Part shown: positions 35,233-45,245 of the stretch, piece after piece
How positions within the stretch are numbered: position 1 is the stretch's first letter
Layout of the letters: each line of letters begins with the position of its first letter
Source: Sphingomonas psychrotolerans
Lineage (GTDB): Bacteria; Pseudomonadota; Alphaproteobacteria; Sphingomonadales; Sphingomonadaceae
Reading direction: 5' to 3'
Length of the DNA stretch: 64,000 bases
NCBI RefSeq assembly: GCF_002796605.1
Contig: NZ_CP024923.1
Coordinates: 186,001-250,000, forward strand
Notes under the pieces: generated by a model
Told to the model about the DNA's origin: nothing
Database searches by the model: none
The model's input: the letters and a program-made list of their open reading frames with translations, nothing else
Program-made: the position numbers and the translations under genes

Positions 35233-35835
35233 TCAGCGTTCGAACAGGTGATCGAGCGCGCTCGCCGGCAGGCACCAGAAGAGCGCGACCAAAGCCGCGC
35301 AGGCGAGGCCGAGCGCGGGCGAGACGAACGTAAGCGCGATGCCGCTTGCGTAGACGATGCTCGCCGCCGCGCCCTTGCGCAGCGCGAGGCGGTGATAGGC
35401 TTGCGATTCTTCCGACTGGCTGCCGGTGCGCCGCACGGTCCGCTGCAGCCACATATAGGCGACCGAGGGCAGCAGCATGATGCCCATATAAACGAGCGTC
35501 GCGTCGCGGCTGAAGATCTGCTCGCCCAGATAGGCCGTGCCGAACGGGATCAGCGACAGCGTGAAGATCAAGGCGATGTTCGACCAGAGCAGGCCGTTGG
35601 TCACCCGGGTGGCGTGATGAAACAGCCGGTGGTGGTTGACCCAGTAGATCGAGACATAGGCGAAGCTGAGGGCATAGGCCGTGAAGATCGGCCAGAGATG
35701 GAGGAGATGGCCCCAGCCGGGCTCCTCCGGCGCGTGCATCTCGAGCACCATGATCGTGACAACGATCGCGATGACCGCGTCGGAATAGGCCTCGACCCGG
35801 GTTACGCCGGCGCGGCCTTCGGTTTCTTCTGGCAT
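35233..35835 (-). CDS. TMEM175-family (DUF1211) membrane protein, putative potassium channel
   Basis: A 200-residue protein from MPEETEGRAG with an AAGGGGG ribosome-binding site. Six transmembrane helices are visible. The TM1 selectivity-filter motif R-x2-A-(F/Y)-S-D is present as VEAYSDAVIAIVVTIMVLEM, and helix 3 has YWVNHHRLFHHATRV. Bacterial TMEM175 proteins form tetrameric potassium-leak channels with one six-helix unit per subunit, matching this length. It is a single gene, with the YceI gene upstream on the same strand behind a strong terminator. Physiological role here unknown. Confidence 0.88.
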   Translation of the reverse strand: MPEETEGRAGVTRVEAYSDAVIAIVVTIMVLEMHAPEEPGWGHLLHLWPIFTAYALSFAYVSIYWVNHHRLFHHATRVTNGLLWSNIALIFTLSLIPFGTAYLGEQIFSRDATLVYMGIMLLPSVAYMWLQRTVRRTGSQSEESQAYHRLALRKGAAASIVYASGIALTFVSPALGLACAALVALFWCLPASALDHLFER

Positions 35836-35884
35836 GTGGGTCCCCCTTTCGGCTGAGCTTTGACCGAAGGGGAGCGGGAAAGTC

Positions 35885-35919
35885 AAAAATCCTCCCCCGC
35901 TGCGCGAGGGAGGATTTTT
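35885..35919 (-). terminator. strong terminator after the YceI gene
   Basis: A perfect 12-bp stem AAAAATCCTCCC/GGGAGGATTTTT (35885-35896 with 35908-35919), 9 bp past the YceI stop codon, with T-runs on both strands. It shares the ATCCTCCC stem with the hairpin at 28908-28935. Confidence 0.85.
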
Positions 35920-35927
35920 CCCGTCGG

Positions 35928-36569
35928 TCAGTTTTTGGTGAAGGCGGCGGCGATCTTGAGCTTCACTTCATCCGAGACCATCGGCACGCCGAAGCCGATG
36001 CCGAACTCGCTGCGCTTGATCGTACCGAGCGCCTCGAAGCCGAGATTCTCCTTGCCGCCCATCTGCGCCGGGCTCTTGCCGGCGCCGTAGAAGGACACGT
36101 GCAGCGTCACCGGTTTGGTGATGCCGTTTAGCGTCAGATTGCCGGTGACCTCGGCGGTCTGTCCCTTGGCGACCACCGCAGTCGAGACGAAGCGCGCGTC
36201 GGCGGGGGTGGGGCCGAAGAAATCGGGCTTGCCGCCGGCTTCCTTGGGCGCGCGCAGCAGATGCCCGGTCAGGCCTGAGCTCGCGGTGAGCACCTTGGAG
36301 ACCGGGATCGTCACCTCGACTTTGGCAGCGCCGGGGTTCTTCGGATCGAGCGTCAGCGTGCCGGTCGGCTCGCCGAAGAGTCCGAAATAGGGCGAGAAGC
36401 CGAGGTGATCGACGGTCCATTCGACGAGGGTGTGGCCGGGATCGATCGTCCAGGTGCCCGCAGTGACGAGTGCGGGGTTCTTCGAGCCGGGAACCTGCAT
36501 CGCCTGCTGCGCGACGAGCGGCGTGGCGACGAGAAGCGTGGCGGCGAGGGCGATGGTGCGGATGCGCAT
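35928..36569 (-). CDS. YceI-family periplasmic protein
   Basis: A 213-residue protein from MRIRTIALAA with AGGAGG eight bases upstream and a signal peptide ending near VAQQ (residue 21). The YceI lipocalin-like barrel runs WTIDPGHTLVEWTVDHLGFS, GTLTLDPKNPGAAKVEVTIP, SSGLTGHLLRAPKEAGG, AEVTGNLTLNGITKPVTLHV, FEALGTIKRSEFGIGFGVPM, EVKLKIAAAF. The fold binds isoprenoid or amphiphilic ligands; its physiological role is unsettled (stress, pH, quinone transport). Monocistronic, ending at a strong terminator. Confidence 0.94.
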   Translation of the reverse strand: MRIRTIALAATLLVATPLVAQQAMQVPGSKNPALVTAGTWTIDPGHTLVEWTVDHLGFSPYFGLFGEPTGTLTLDPKNPGAAKVEVTIPVSKVLTASSGLTGHLLRAPKEAGGKPDFFGPTPADARFVSTAVVAKGQTAEVTGNLTLNGITKPVTLHVSFYGAGKSPAQMGGKENLGFEALGTIKRSEFGIGFGVPMVSDEVKLKIAAAFTKN

Positions 36570-36663
36570 GGGGGAAGCCTCCTGTTGGAGCCTGCGCATG
36601 TCCGACGTTTCGTGAGAAGCGTCAAACAACAAGATGGAAACCGATGTTTTCCGCAAACGAAAA

Positions 36664-36692
36664 GGGCCGCGAAGGACGATGCCCCGCGGCCC
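36664..36692 (-). terminator. terminator of the ilvB-ilvN-ilvC operon
   Basis: Stem GGGCCGCG/CGCGGCCC (36664-36671 with 36685-36692); on the minus strand it is followed by CTTTTCGTTTG. It lies 20 bp past the ilvC stop codon. Confidence 0.75.
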
Positions 36693-36711
36693 ATTCGCCT
36701 GATCCGATGGA

Positions 36712-38342
<1,631 letters not shown>

Positions 38343-38346
38343 GGGA

Positions 38347-40092
38347 TCAGACCAGTGCCTTGGCTTCGTCGTCCATTTCGCCGGAGACTTCGGCGGCCTG
38401 GAGCATCATTTCGGTATGGGCGGCGCCCGACGGGATCATCGGGAAGCAATTGGCGAGCTTGGCCACCCGGCAATCGACGAGCACGGGGCCGTCATAAGCG
38501 AGCATCTCGCTAATGCCGGGTTCGAGCTCCTGCCGGCCCTCGATCTTGATGCCCTTCCAGCCATAAGCCTCGGCGAGCTTCACGAAATCGGGGAGCGTGT
38601 CCGAATAGCTTTCCGAATAACGCGACTGATAGGTCAGCTCCTGCCACTGGCGGACCATCCCCATATATTCGTTGTTGAGGATGAAGATCTTGACCGGCAG
38701 GCGATATTGGGTCGCGGTCGCCAGTTCCTGGATGTTCATCTGGATCGAGGCGTCGCCGGCGATGTCGATTACCAGCGCATCCGGGTTGCCGAGCTGCGCG
38801 CCGATCGCGGCGGGCAAGCCATAGCCCATGGTACCAAGGCCTCCGCTCGTCAGCCACTTGTTGGGCTCCTCGAAGCCGAAATGCTGCGCGGCCCACATCT
38901 GGTGCTGGCCGACTTCGGTGGCGATGATCGGCGCGCGGTGCTTCGTCGCCTCGTACAGCGCCCGGATCGCGCGCTGGGGCATGATCGCGTCGCCTTTCTC
39001 CTCGAAGTCGAGGCATTTGGCCTGCCGCCAGCCGTTGATGCGGTTCCACCATTCGGCCAGATCGGGCTTGGGATGCTGACGTGCCTTCCAGCAATCGATC
39101 ATTTCGCGCAGCGCAATGCCGACATCGCCGATGATCGGCAGATCGACGCGGACATTCTTGTTCACGCTCGACCGATCGATATCGATATGCACTTTGCGCG
39201 AATTGGGCGCGAAGGCGTCGAGCCGGCCGGTGACGCGATCATCGAACCGCGCGCCGAAGGCGATGATCAGATCGGCCTTGTTCATCGCCCAATTGGCTTC
39301 CCAGGTGCCGTGCATGCCGAGCATGCCGAGCCACTTCTCGTCCGAGGCGGGGAGCGCGCCGAGTCCCATCAAGGTCGAAGTGACCGGCGCGCCGGTCATC
39401 GCGGCGAGTTCGCGCAGCAGCCGCGAGGCTTCGGGACCCGAATTGATGATTCCGCCGCCGGTGTAGAAGATCGGACGCTCGGCGGCGGCGAGCATGTCGA
39501 CCGCTTCCTGGATCTTCGCCGCTTCCGGCTGGGTCTGCGGGCGATAGGTCTTGTGCTGGATCGGCCCCGGCGTTTCGTAGCGCGCAGTGGCGACCTGGAC
39601 GTCCTTGGGGATGTCGACGACCACCGGCCCCGGGCGGCCCGACGTCGCGATGTGGAACGCCTCGTGGATGACGCTGCCGAGAGTCTCGGGCTCCTTCACG
39701 AGGTAGTTATGCTTGGTGCAGTGCCGCGTGATGCCGACGGTATCGGCCTCCTGGAACGCATCGGTGCCGATCAGGGCGGTCGGGACCTGACCGGTGATCA
39801 CCACCATCGGGATCGAATCCATCAGCGCATCGGTGATCCCGGTGACCGCGTTGGTCGCGCCGGGGCCCGAAGTGACGAGCACGACGCCGGGCTTGCCGGT
39901 GGAACGCGCATAGCCCTCGGCAGCGTGGGTCGCGGCCTGCTCGTGGCGGACGAGGATGTGCTTGATGCGGTCTTGCTTGAACAGCGCATCGTAAATCGGA
40001 AGCACCGCGCCGCCGGGATAGCCGAAGATGACTTCCACGCCGAGATCGCTCAGCGCCTCGATCAGGATGTCTGCTCCGCTCTTCTCGGTCAC
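38347..40092 (-). CDS. ilvB: acetolactate synthase large (catalytic) subunit
   Basis: A 581-residue ThDP-dependent enzyme. The GTG start at 40092 is supported by AAGGAGG six bases upstream; an ATG-containing extension to 40167 lacks support. Catalytic Glu is in HEQAATHAAEGYARSTGKPG, FAD/quinone-binding features in the middle (STLMGLGALPASDEKWLGML), and the ThDP/Mg2+ motif near the end (AGDASIQMNIQEL, FILNNEYMGMVRQWQE). It condenses two pyruvates, or pyruvate with 2-ketobutyrate, the first common step to valine, leucine and isoleucine. First gene of ilvB-ilvN-ilvC. TTGACG on the minus strand about 70 bp upstream may be the -35. Confidence 0.97.
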   Translation of the reverse strand: MTEKSGADILIEALSDLGVEVIFGYPGGAVLPIYDALFKQDRIKHILVRHEQAATHAAEGYARSTGKPGVVLVTSGPGATNAVTGITDALMDSIPMVVITGQVPTALIGTDAFQEADTVGITRHCTKHNYLVKEPETLGSVIHEAFHIATSGRPGPVVVDIPKDVQVATARYETPGPIQHKTYRPQTQPEAAKIQEAVDMLAAAERPIFYTGGGIINSGPEASRLLRELAAMTGAPVTSTLMGLGALPASDEKWLGMLGMHGTWEANWAMNKADLIIAFGARFDDRVTGRLDAFAPNSRKVHIDIDRSSVNKNVRVDLPIIGDVGIALREMIDCWKARQHPKPDLAEWWNRINGWRQAKCLDFEEKGDAIMPQRAIRALYEATKHRAPIIATEVGQHQMWAAQHFGFEEPNKWLTSGGLGTMGYGLPAAIGAQLGNPDALVIDIAGDASIQMNIQELATATQYRLPVKIFILNNEYMGMVRQWQELTYQSRYSESYSDTLPDFVKLAEAYGWKGIKIEGRQELEPGISEMLAYDGPVLVDCRVAKLANCFPMIPSGAAHTEMMLQAAEVSGEMDDEAKALV

Positions 40093-40170
40093 GTCGGCCT
40101 CCTTATGCTGCGATGCACCGTAACACCGCCGGAGGGCGCTGCTAACGGCAAGAAAATGGCACGTCAAGCT

Positions 40171-41097
40171 CTATAGATGAAATTTAGTTTCAATTCTAGC
40201 CAGTCTGACGTTCGTTTCTAACTCTGTCGATCGTTCCCAGTCCTCCGGCGGCTGCCGGCGGAACCAGGTGTATTGCCGTTTGGCATATTGTCGCGTCGCG
40301 AGCGCGCCCGCGGCGGCAGCTTGCACGACATCGGTCTCGCCCGCAAATAATGCGCGCAATTCGGGCACGCCGATCGCGCGAAGCACCGGCGCGTCGGCGG
40401 GAATATCGGTACGCGCGAACAGCGCCTTCGCCTCGCCATGGCCGGCTTCCAGCATTTCGGCGAAGCGGCGGTCGATGCGTTCGCCGAGCCAGTCGCGATC
40501 GGGCAAGAGGATCAACGGCGCGAGGCGGATTTCGTCCGCGATCCCGCCGACACGCTGCTGATGCCAATGCGCCAGCGGCTTGCCGGTCGAGCGCACGACT
40601 TCGAGCGCGCGCGCGACGCGGCTGGTATCGCCGGGGTGCAGCCGCGCGGCACCTTCGGGATCGGCAGTGGCGAGTTGCGCATGCGCATCGGCTACGTCGA
40701 GCGCGCGGACTTCAGTGCGCACCGCGGAGTCGATCTCGGGGATTGGCGCGATCCCTTCGATCAGAGTGCGCAGATACAGGCCGGTGCCGCCGACGAGGAT
40801 GGGCAGGCGGCCGGCGGCATGGGCTTCGGCGATCGCCGCGCGTGCCTCGATCGCCCAGCGCGCCGCCGAATAGGAATCGGCGCCGTCGACATGGCCGAAC
40901 AGCCGGTGCGGCACACGCGTCTCCTCCTCCTGCGTGGGGCGCGCAGTGAGGATGCGCAGATCGGCATAGACCTGCATCGAATCGGCGTTGATCACGGTGC
41001 CGCGGTGCTTTTCGGCGAGCGCCAGCGCGAGCGCGGACTTGCCGCTCGCGGTCGGCCCTGCGATGAGCGCCACCGTTGGCAGGTCAGGGGATCCCAT
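40171..41097 (-). CDS. miaA: tRNA dimethylallyltransferase
   Basis: A 308-residue MiaA from MGSPDLPTV (41097; an ATG at 41103 adds MN). It prenylates A37 of UNN-decoding tRNAs. The P-loop [16 protein letters not shown], the catalytic-Asp region [50 protein letters not shown] and the C-terminal [14 protein letters not shown] are all present. Its start codon overlaps that of serB on the other strand, an extremely tight head-to-head arrangement. Neither start has a strong Shine-Dalgarno on this strand. Confidence 0.96.
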   Translation of the reverse strand: MGSPDLPTVALIAGPTASGKSALALALAEKHRGTVINADSMQVYADLRILTARPTQEEETRVPHRLFGHVDGADSYSAARWAIEARAAIAEAHAAGRLPILVGGTGLYLRTLIEGIAPIPEIDSAVRTEVRALDVADAHAQLATADPEGAARLHPGDTSRVARALEVVRSTGKPLAHWHQQRVGGIADEIRLAPLILLPDRDWLGERIDRRFAEMLEAGHGEAKALFARTDIPADAPVLRAIGVPELRALFAGETDVVQAAAAGALATRQYAKRQYTWFRRQPPEDWERSTELETNVRLARIETKFHL

Positions 41098-41974
41098 GTT
41101 CATCGCGACGCTTGTAGCAGACGGTCTCGCTGCGGGGCAGCTTTCCGAAGCGGCCGACCGGCTCGCGGGTGTCGATTGCGCGCCGGGTGCGTGGCATTGG
41201 CTCGACGAGGGCAGGGCCGCGGACCTGCTGTTCGTATCGCACCCGGGCGCGGCGCGCGCGGCGCTGGAAGGCGCGTTCCCCGCGACCGACATCATCGTGC
41301 AGCCGCAAGCGGGCCGGAGCAAGAAGCTGCTGGTCGCCGATATGGATTCGACGATGATCACCGTCGAATGCATCGACGAACTCGCCGATTATGCCGGGAT
41401 CAAGAGCAGAATCGCCGAAGTGACCGAGCGGGCGATGCGCGGTGAGCTCGATTTCGCCGAGGCGCTCGACGCGCGGGTGGCGTTGCTCAAGGATCTGGAG
41501 GAAAGCGCGATCGATCGCTGCCTCGCCGAGCGCGTCAAGCTGATGCCGGGCGCGAAGGCGCTGGTGCGGACGATGCGCGCGCGGGGGGCGACCACCATCC
41601 TCGTCTCGGGCGGTTTCACGCGCTTCGCCGAGCCGGTGGGCGCCGAGATCGGCTTTGATCGGGTGATCGCCAACCGGCTCGAAATAGCGGATGCGCGGCT
41701 GACGGGGACCGTCACCAAACCGATCGTCGACAGCGCTACCAAGGAAACCACGTTGCTGAACGCACTGGCCGAACTGGGGCTGGCGGCCGAAGCTTCGATG
41801 GCGGTGGGCGACGGCGCCAACGACCTCGCGATGATCCGCCAGGCGGGGCTGGGCGTCGCCTATCACGCCAAGCCGATCGTCGCTGCGGCGGCCGGCGTGC
41901 GGATCGATCATGGCGATCTGACCGCGTTGCTCTATGCCCAAGGGCTGGCGCGACGCGACTGGACTATTGTCTAG
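41096..41974 (+). CDS. serB: phosphoserine phosphatase
   Basis: A 292-residue HAD-family SerB that makes serine from phosphoserine. The start at 41096 has AGGGG upstream; about 80 N-terminal residues precede the catalytic core as in other SerB proteins. Nucleophile motif [20 protein letters not shown] (DxDST), motif [16 protein letters not shown], motif III Lys in ATKETTL, and motif [12 protein letters not shown] are all intact. Divergent from miaA with overlapping start codons, so the two promoters must lie inside each other's coding sequence. Confidence 0.96.
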   Translation: MFIATLVADGLAAGQLSEAADRLAGVDCAPGAWHWLDEGRAADLLFVSHPGAARAALEGAFPATDIIVQPQAGRSKKLLVADMDSTMITVECIDELADYAGIKSRIAEVTERAMRGELDFAEALDARVALLKDLEESAIDRCLAERVKLMPGAKALVRTMRARGATTILVSGGFTRFAEPVGAEIGFDRVIANRLEIADARLTGTVTKPIVDSATKETTLLNALAELGLAAEASMAVGDGANDLAMIRQAGLGVAYHAKPIVAAAAGVRIDHGDLTALLYAQGLARRDWTIV

Positions 41975-41991
41975 AGACTGATCCAACGGGG

Positions 41992-42009
41992 CCCCGGCCT
42001 TCGCCGGGG
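41992..42009. repeat. REP-like hairpin CCCCGGC-CTTC-GCCGGGG
   Basis: A perfect 7-bp stem with a CTTC loop, 18 bp past serB. It is one palindrome of the same type as those at 60300-60378, and may serve as terminator between convergent serB and the next gene. Confidence 0.6.
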
Positions 42010-42058
42010 AACAGCATGGTTCAAGCAGCCGGATCAGCTGCGTGCCTTGGACACGGGC

Positions 42059-42460
42059 TTAGCGAGCGGCCTGCTTGACCTTCGTCCACGGCACGAACTT
42101 GCCGAGGATCACGAAGCCACGTTGGAAGCCACTCGTGCGATCGACCAGATTGACCGTGTCGATGCTGCAGAGCTGCGAGCCGAACACCTTGGTTACGAGG
42201 ACGTCGTCGTCGTTCAGTGATTCGGCGCCCGAGCGCGGCTCATTGACGTAGAGCTTGCTGCCGACGCGGTAGACGATCGCCTTGCCGTCGATGATCTGGC
42301 TCGAGTTCGACGAGAGCGGGATGCAATCGACCGGCTTGCCGGCGGTTCGGCCGGCAAGCAGCTTCTGGAGCTTCACTTCGGGCGTGTCGCGCGGCGCGGC
42401 GACGGCGGGCGCGGCGATCAGGCTCGCGCCGAGGAGAAGGGTTTTGACGAGGCTGGTCAT
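42059..42460 (-). CDS. small exported protein of unknown function
   Basis: A 133-residue protein from MTSLVKTLLL with a signal peptide cleaved after about residue 22 (VAAPR). The mature part has two Cys in positions that could form a disulphide (PVDCIPLS, GSQLCSIDT) and a beta-rich pattern (KAIVYRVGSKLYVNEPRSGA, RGFVILGKFVPWTKVKQ). Small sphingomonad proteins of this look are common, but I know no function. It precedes nothing on its strand and follows the MipA gene downstream of its own promoter. Confidence 0.7.
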   Translation of the reverse strand: MTSLVKTLLLGASLIAAPAVAAPRDTPEVKLQKLLAGRTAGKPVDCIPLSSNSSQIIDGKAIVYRVGSKLYVNEPRSGAESLNDDDVLVTKVFGSQLCSIDTVNLVDRTSGFQRGFVILGKFVPWTKVKQAAR

Positions 42461-42506
42461 GGGACTGCGTATAGCATGATCCGGCTGAACCTGCGCTGAA
42501 GATCGT

Positions 42507-43301
42507 TCAGCGGCCGCCCCCGAAAGTGAAGGTGAGCGCCGCGCCGCCCGATAACTGATTGCGCGAACCGATCGCGCGAACGATCGGCGAGTCGGCGGCG
42601 TCGGAGACGAGGCGATCATATTTGGCGTAGCCGGAGATGCCCCAGCTCTCGTCGAGCTGGTAGAGGGCGCTCGCAGCGGCACCGACGGCGTGCACGCCGC
42701 CACCGGGCGAATAGGGCGCGAGGCCGGTGCGCGCGCTCGCCGCGGCGTTCACGCCGAAATAGGCTTCCTGGTATTTGCGGTCCGACAATGCGACGCGCGG
42801 CCCCACCGCGAACAACCACTTGTCGCCGTCGCGGGCGACGTAATCGAGGCTTACATTGCCGATGAGCGCCTTGTGGCCGGTGACACCCTTGCGCAGTTCG
42901 CCGCGCGCACGGACCGCGGAACCAAGCCAGAGCTCGGCAAAACCACCCGCTTCGATCGAGACGCCGACTTCGTCGACCGGCAAGTCGGTTTCGTTGCGGC
43001 GGCGGCTGCCTTCCAGATTGAAGGCCGGGCCGATCGCGAAGCTGCTGGTTCTGATCAGCGGCACTCCGGGGCTCTCGTCAGCGGATTCGAACAGAAATGG
43101 CCGATCGCCGCGGCTCACGGAGATGTCCCAGAAGGGCGCAACGAGCAATTTGTCGGAGCCCGGATAGCTGGGGAGCACCTGCGGGCCGAGCGCTACGCGG
43201 AAGCGGCGTGGCTCGCGCGGCTGATCCTCATCCTGCGCGGCGGCAGCGGTCGAGAGGAACAGGGCGGGGATGGCAGCTACGGCCAGTAGGGTCTTGATCA
43301 T
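42507..43301 (-). CDS. MipA/OmpV family outer-membrane protein
   Basis: A 264-residue protein from MIKTLLAVAA with a signal peptide to about AAAQDED (residue 23). The rest is an outer-membrane beta-barrel with MipA/OmpV features: RVALGPQVLPSYPGSDKLLV, FAIGPAFNLEGSRRRNETDL, GISGYAKYDRLVSDAADSPI, and the ending GGAALTFTFGGGR. MipA family members scaffold murein enzymes in E. coli or act as porin-like proteins; a specific role here is not predictable. The next gene upstream (SPOR/Sel1) is on the same strand at 72 bp. Confidence 0.9.
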   Translation of the reverse strand: MIKTLLAVAAIPALFLSTAAAAQDEDQPREPRRFRVALGPQVLPSYPGSDKLLVAPFWDISVSRGDRPFLFESADESPGVPLIRTSSFAIGPAFNLEGSRRRNETDLPVDEVGVSIEAGGFAELWLGSAVRARGELRKGVTGHKALIGNVSLDYVARDGDKWLFAVGPRVALSDRKYQEAYFGVNAAASARTGLAPYSPGGGVHAVGAAASALYQLDESWGISGYAKYDRLVSDAADSPIVRAIGSRNQLSGGAALTFTFGGGR

Positions 43302-43373
43302 GGGCGCCGAACGCGCCTTGATCGCTTTTGTTGCACCCGCGAAGTGATTTGTTCGTCTCGATCGATGCAGGCT

Positions 43374-44342
43374 TCAGCGCGAAACCGGCACACAGGGTCT
43401 GACCCCGCCGCAGGCGGCGGCCGCCGCAGTGCGCGAGGCATAGGGACCGACGAGCAATCTGGTCAGCCCGCCCGTCTTGACGAAATAAGGCTGCCGGCCG
43501 GGGAACCGCCCGCCGACCTGGCTCCACAGCTTGCGCGCGTTGCCCGGGTCGCCGAACGCTCCGAGCTGGACGCGCCAGCCGCCGTCACGAACGGGCGCCG
43601 CGGCTACCGGTGCGGGCCGGGCTGGGACAGGGCGCGTGGTCACCGGCCGGTCGGGCCGCGTTGCCGCGGGGCGATCGGGGCGCGTGGTCACGGGCGGCGA
43701 GGGGCGGGTATTTTCGGCGACCTCCACCGGCGGCAGCGGGCGGCCGCCGCCCCGATATTCGTCCTCATATTTGCGCGAGAGAGCGAGGCCCTTTTGACGA
43801 TCGTCGAGCGGCATGAACTGGTCCATCTGCGCGCGCGCCTTGACCGCCGGATCGAGCCCGGTCGAGGAGGCGCGGACCATCAGGGCATAAGCGCGGACCC
43901 AGTCCTTCTGCACGCCGTCGGCGTTGAACAGCATGATGCCGAGAATATATTGCGCGCGGGCATCGTCGCGGCTGACCGCGCGCTGGAGCCAGGGCACCGC
44001 ATCGGCGCGCTTGCCGTTCTCGAACAAGGTGAGACCGTAATAGCCTTCGGCCTGCTCGTGGCCCTGCCGCGCCGCCTTGCCATACCAGGCCTCGGCCTGG
44101 CTGGAATCGGCGGTGACGCCGCGGCCCAGCTTATAGGCCTGGCCCATGTTGAACTGCGCGTCGGCATTGCCGCGGTTCGCCTCGGGACGCCATTTCTCCA
44201 GGGCCGTGCGATAATCGCCGCGGTCATAGGCATCGACGCCGGCCTTGATCGGGTCTTCCTGCGCGGCGGCGGGGCGGCGCTGGGCAGAAACGGGCGCTGC
44301 GAGCAGCACGCTCGCCAGGCTGACCATCCACAGAGACTTCAT
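43374..44342 (-). CDS. exported Sel1-repeat and SPOR-domain protein
   Basis: A 322-residue protein from MKSLWMVSLA with a signal peptide cleaved near residue 20 (VSAQ). Sel1/TPR-like repeats cover about 30-170 (GVDAYDRGDYRTALEKWRPE, ANRGNADAQFNMGQAYKLGR, ARQGHEQAEGYYGLTLFENG, AVSRDDARAQYILGIMLFNA). A Pro/Arg-rich linker with repeated TRPDRP units follows, then a C-terminal SPOR domain (WRVQLGAFGDPGNARKLWSQ, KTGGLTRLLVGPYASRTAAA). SPOR domains bind denuded glycan at the division septum. The gene is divergent from the ParA-like operon, whose third gene is another SPOR protein. Confidence 0.9.
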   Translation of the reverse strand: MKSLWMVSLASVLLAAPVSAQRRPAAAQEDPIKAGVDAYDRGDYRTALEKWRPEANRGNADAQFNMGQAYKLGRGVTADSSQAEAWYGKAARQGHEQAEGYYGLTLFENGKRADAVPWLQRAVSRDDARAQYILGIMLFNADGVQKDWVRAYALMVRASSTGLDPAVKARAQMDQFMPLDDRQKGLALSRKYEDEYRGGGRPLPPVEVAENTRPSPPVTTRPDRPAATRPDRPVTTRPVPARPAPVAAAPVRDGGWRVQLGAFGDPGNARKLWSQVGGRFPGRQPYFVKTGGLTRLLVGPYASRTAAAAACGGVRPCVPVSR

Positions 44343-44521
44343 TCCCACCACGCTCCATCGCCCCCGCGACCAAAAAGGAATGCCACTTAATGCTTAAGAG
44401 GCAAACATATCCTTACTTTCACGGAAACCAAAACGTGTCCCGCAGCGAAACCCGTTAACCCCTTCTTATCTACCGCCATGGCATCAGCAAGCCTGCACTT
44501 ATCGAGATTTCGAGGGGGTTC
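44343..44521. promoter_or_regulatory. divergent promoter region of the SPOR/ParA locus
   Basis: A 179-bp AT-richer gap between the Sel1-SPOR gene and the parA-like gene. It must hold promoters for both. No clear operator recognised; an AT-rich AATGCTTAAGAGGCAAAC segment lies near 44390-44405. Confidence 0.4.
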
Positions 44522-45235
44522 ATGCGCGTTCTGGCGATGGCATCGCAGAAGGGTGGGTCTGGAAAGACCACGCTGTCCGGGCACCTTGCGGTGCAGGCAC
44601 AGCTGGCTGGTCACGGGCCCGTCGTTCTCATCGATATCGACCCTCAGGGTTCACTCTCCGACTGGTGGAACGAGCGCGACACCGAATATCCGGCGTTCGC
44701 CCAGACCACGGTCGCGCGGCTGCAGGCCGATCTCGAGGTCCTGCGTCAGCAAGGCTTCCGGCTTGCGGTGATCGACACGCCTCCCGCCATCACCATGGCG
44801 ATCCAGAGCGTGATCCAGGTCGCCGAGCTGATCGTCATCCCGACGCGTCCGTCTCCCCACGATCTGCGCGCCGTCGGCGCCACCGTCGATCTGTGCGAGC
44901 GCGCCGGCAAGCCGCTGATCTTCGTGGTCAATGCCGCGACGCCCAAGGCGCGGATCACTTCGGAAGCCGCGGTCGCGCTGTCGCAGCACGGCACCGTCGC
45001 GCCGATCACGCTTCACCACCGCACCGATTTCGCTTCGTCGATGATCGACGGCCGCACGGTCATGGAGACCGATCCGCGCGGCAAGTCCGCCGGCGAAGTC
45101 GCCGGGCTCTGGGCCTATATCTACGACCGGCTCGAGAAGAATTTCCGCCGCACCGTGTTCGCGGCCCCGGCACAGCCGAGCCAGTTCGGCCAGGCGCGGT
45201 CCGCCGGTGGCTTCGGCCGCCGCGTGGTGAGCTGA
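44522..45235 (+). CDS. ParA-like Walker-type ATPase
   Basis: A 237-residue protein of the ParA/MinD family. The deviant Walker A motif KGGSGKTT is at residues 10-17; VLIDIDPQGSLSDWW is the switch/A' region and LAVIDTPPA the Walker B. VIPTRPSPHDLRAV and VFVVNAATPKA-type segments (here LIFVVNAATPKARI) follow. No N-terminal DNA-binding extension, as in small orphan ParAs, MipZ and plasmid type Ib proteins. It is followed by a ribbon-helix-helix protein after 10 bp and then by a SPOR-domain protein, and is not near gidAB or parB, so it is not the chromosome-segregation ParA. A role in positioning an envelope or division component is a plausible inference. Confidence 0.9.
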   Translation: MRVLAMASQKGGSGKTTLSGHLAVQAQLAGHGPVVLIDIDPQGSLSDWWNERDTEYPAFAQTTVARLQADLEVLRQQGFRLAVIDTPPAITMAIQSVIQVAELIVIPTRPSPHDLRAVGATVDLCERAGKPLIFVVNAATPKARITSEAAVALSQHGTVAPITLHHRTDFASSMIDGRTVMETDPRGKSAGEVAGLWAYIYDRLEKNFRRTVFAAPAQPSQFGQARSAGGFGRRVVS

Positions 45236-45245
45236 GGAGGTGGGG

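Noticed and set aside
32426..35452. A 1008-codon open frame on the minus strand opposite the TonB receptor
   Set aside because: It is antisense to an unmistakable receptor gene; its translation is Arg/Ala/Val-rich without any recognisable domain, as expected for the opposite strand of GC-rich coding sequence.
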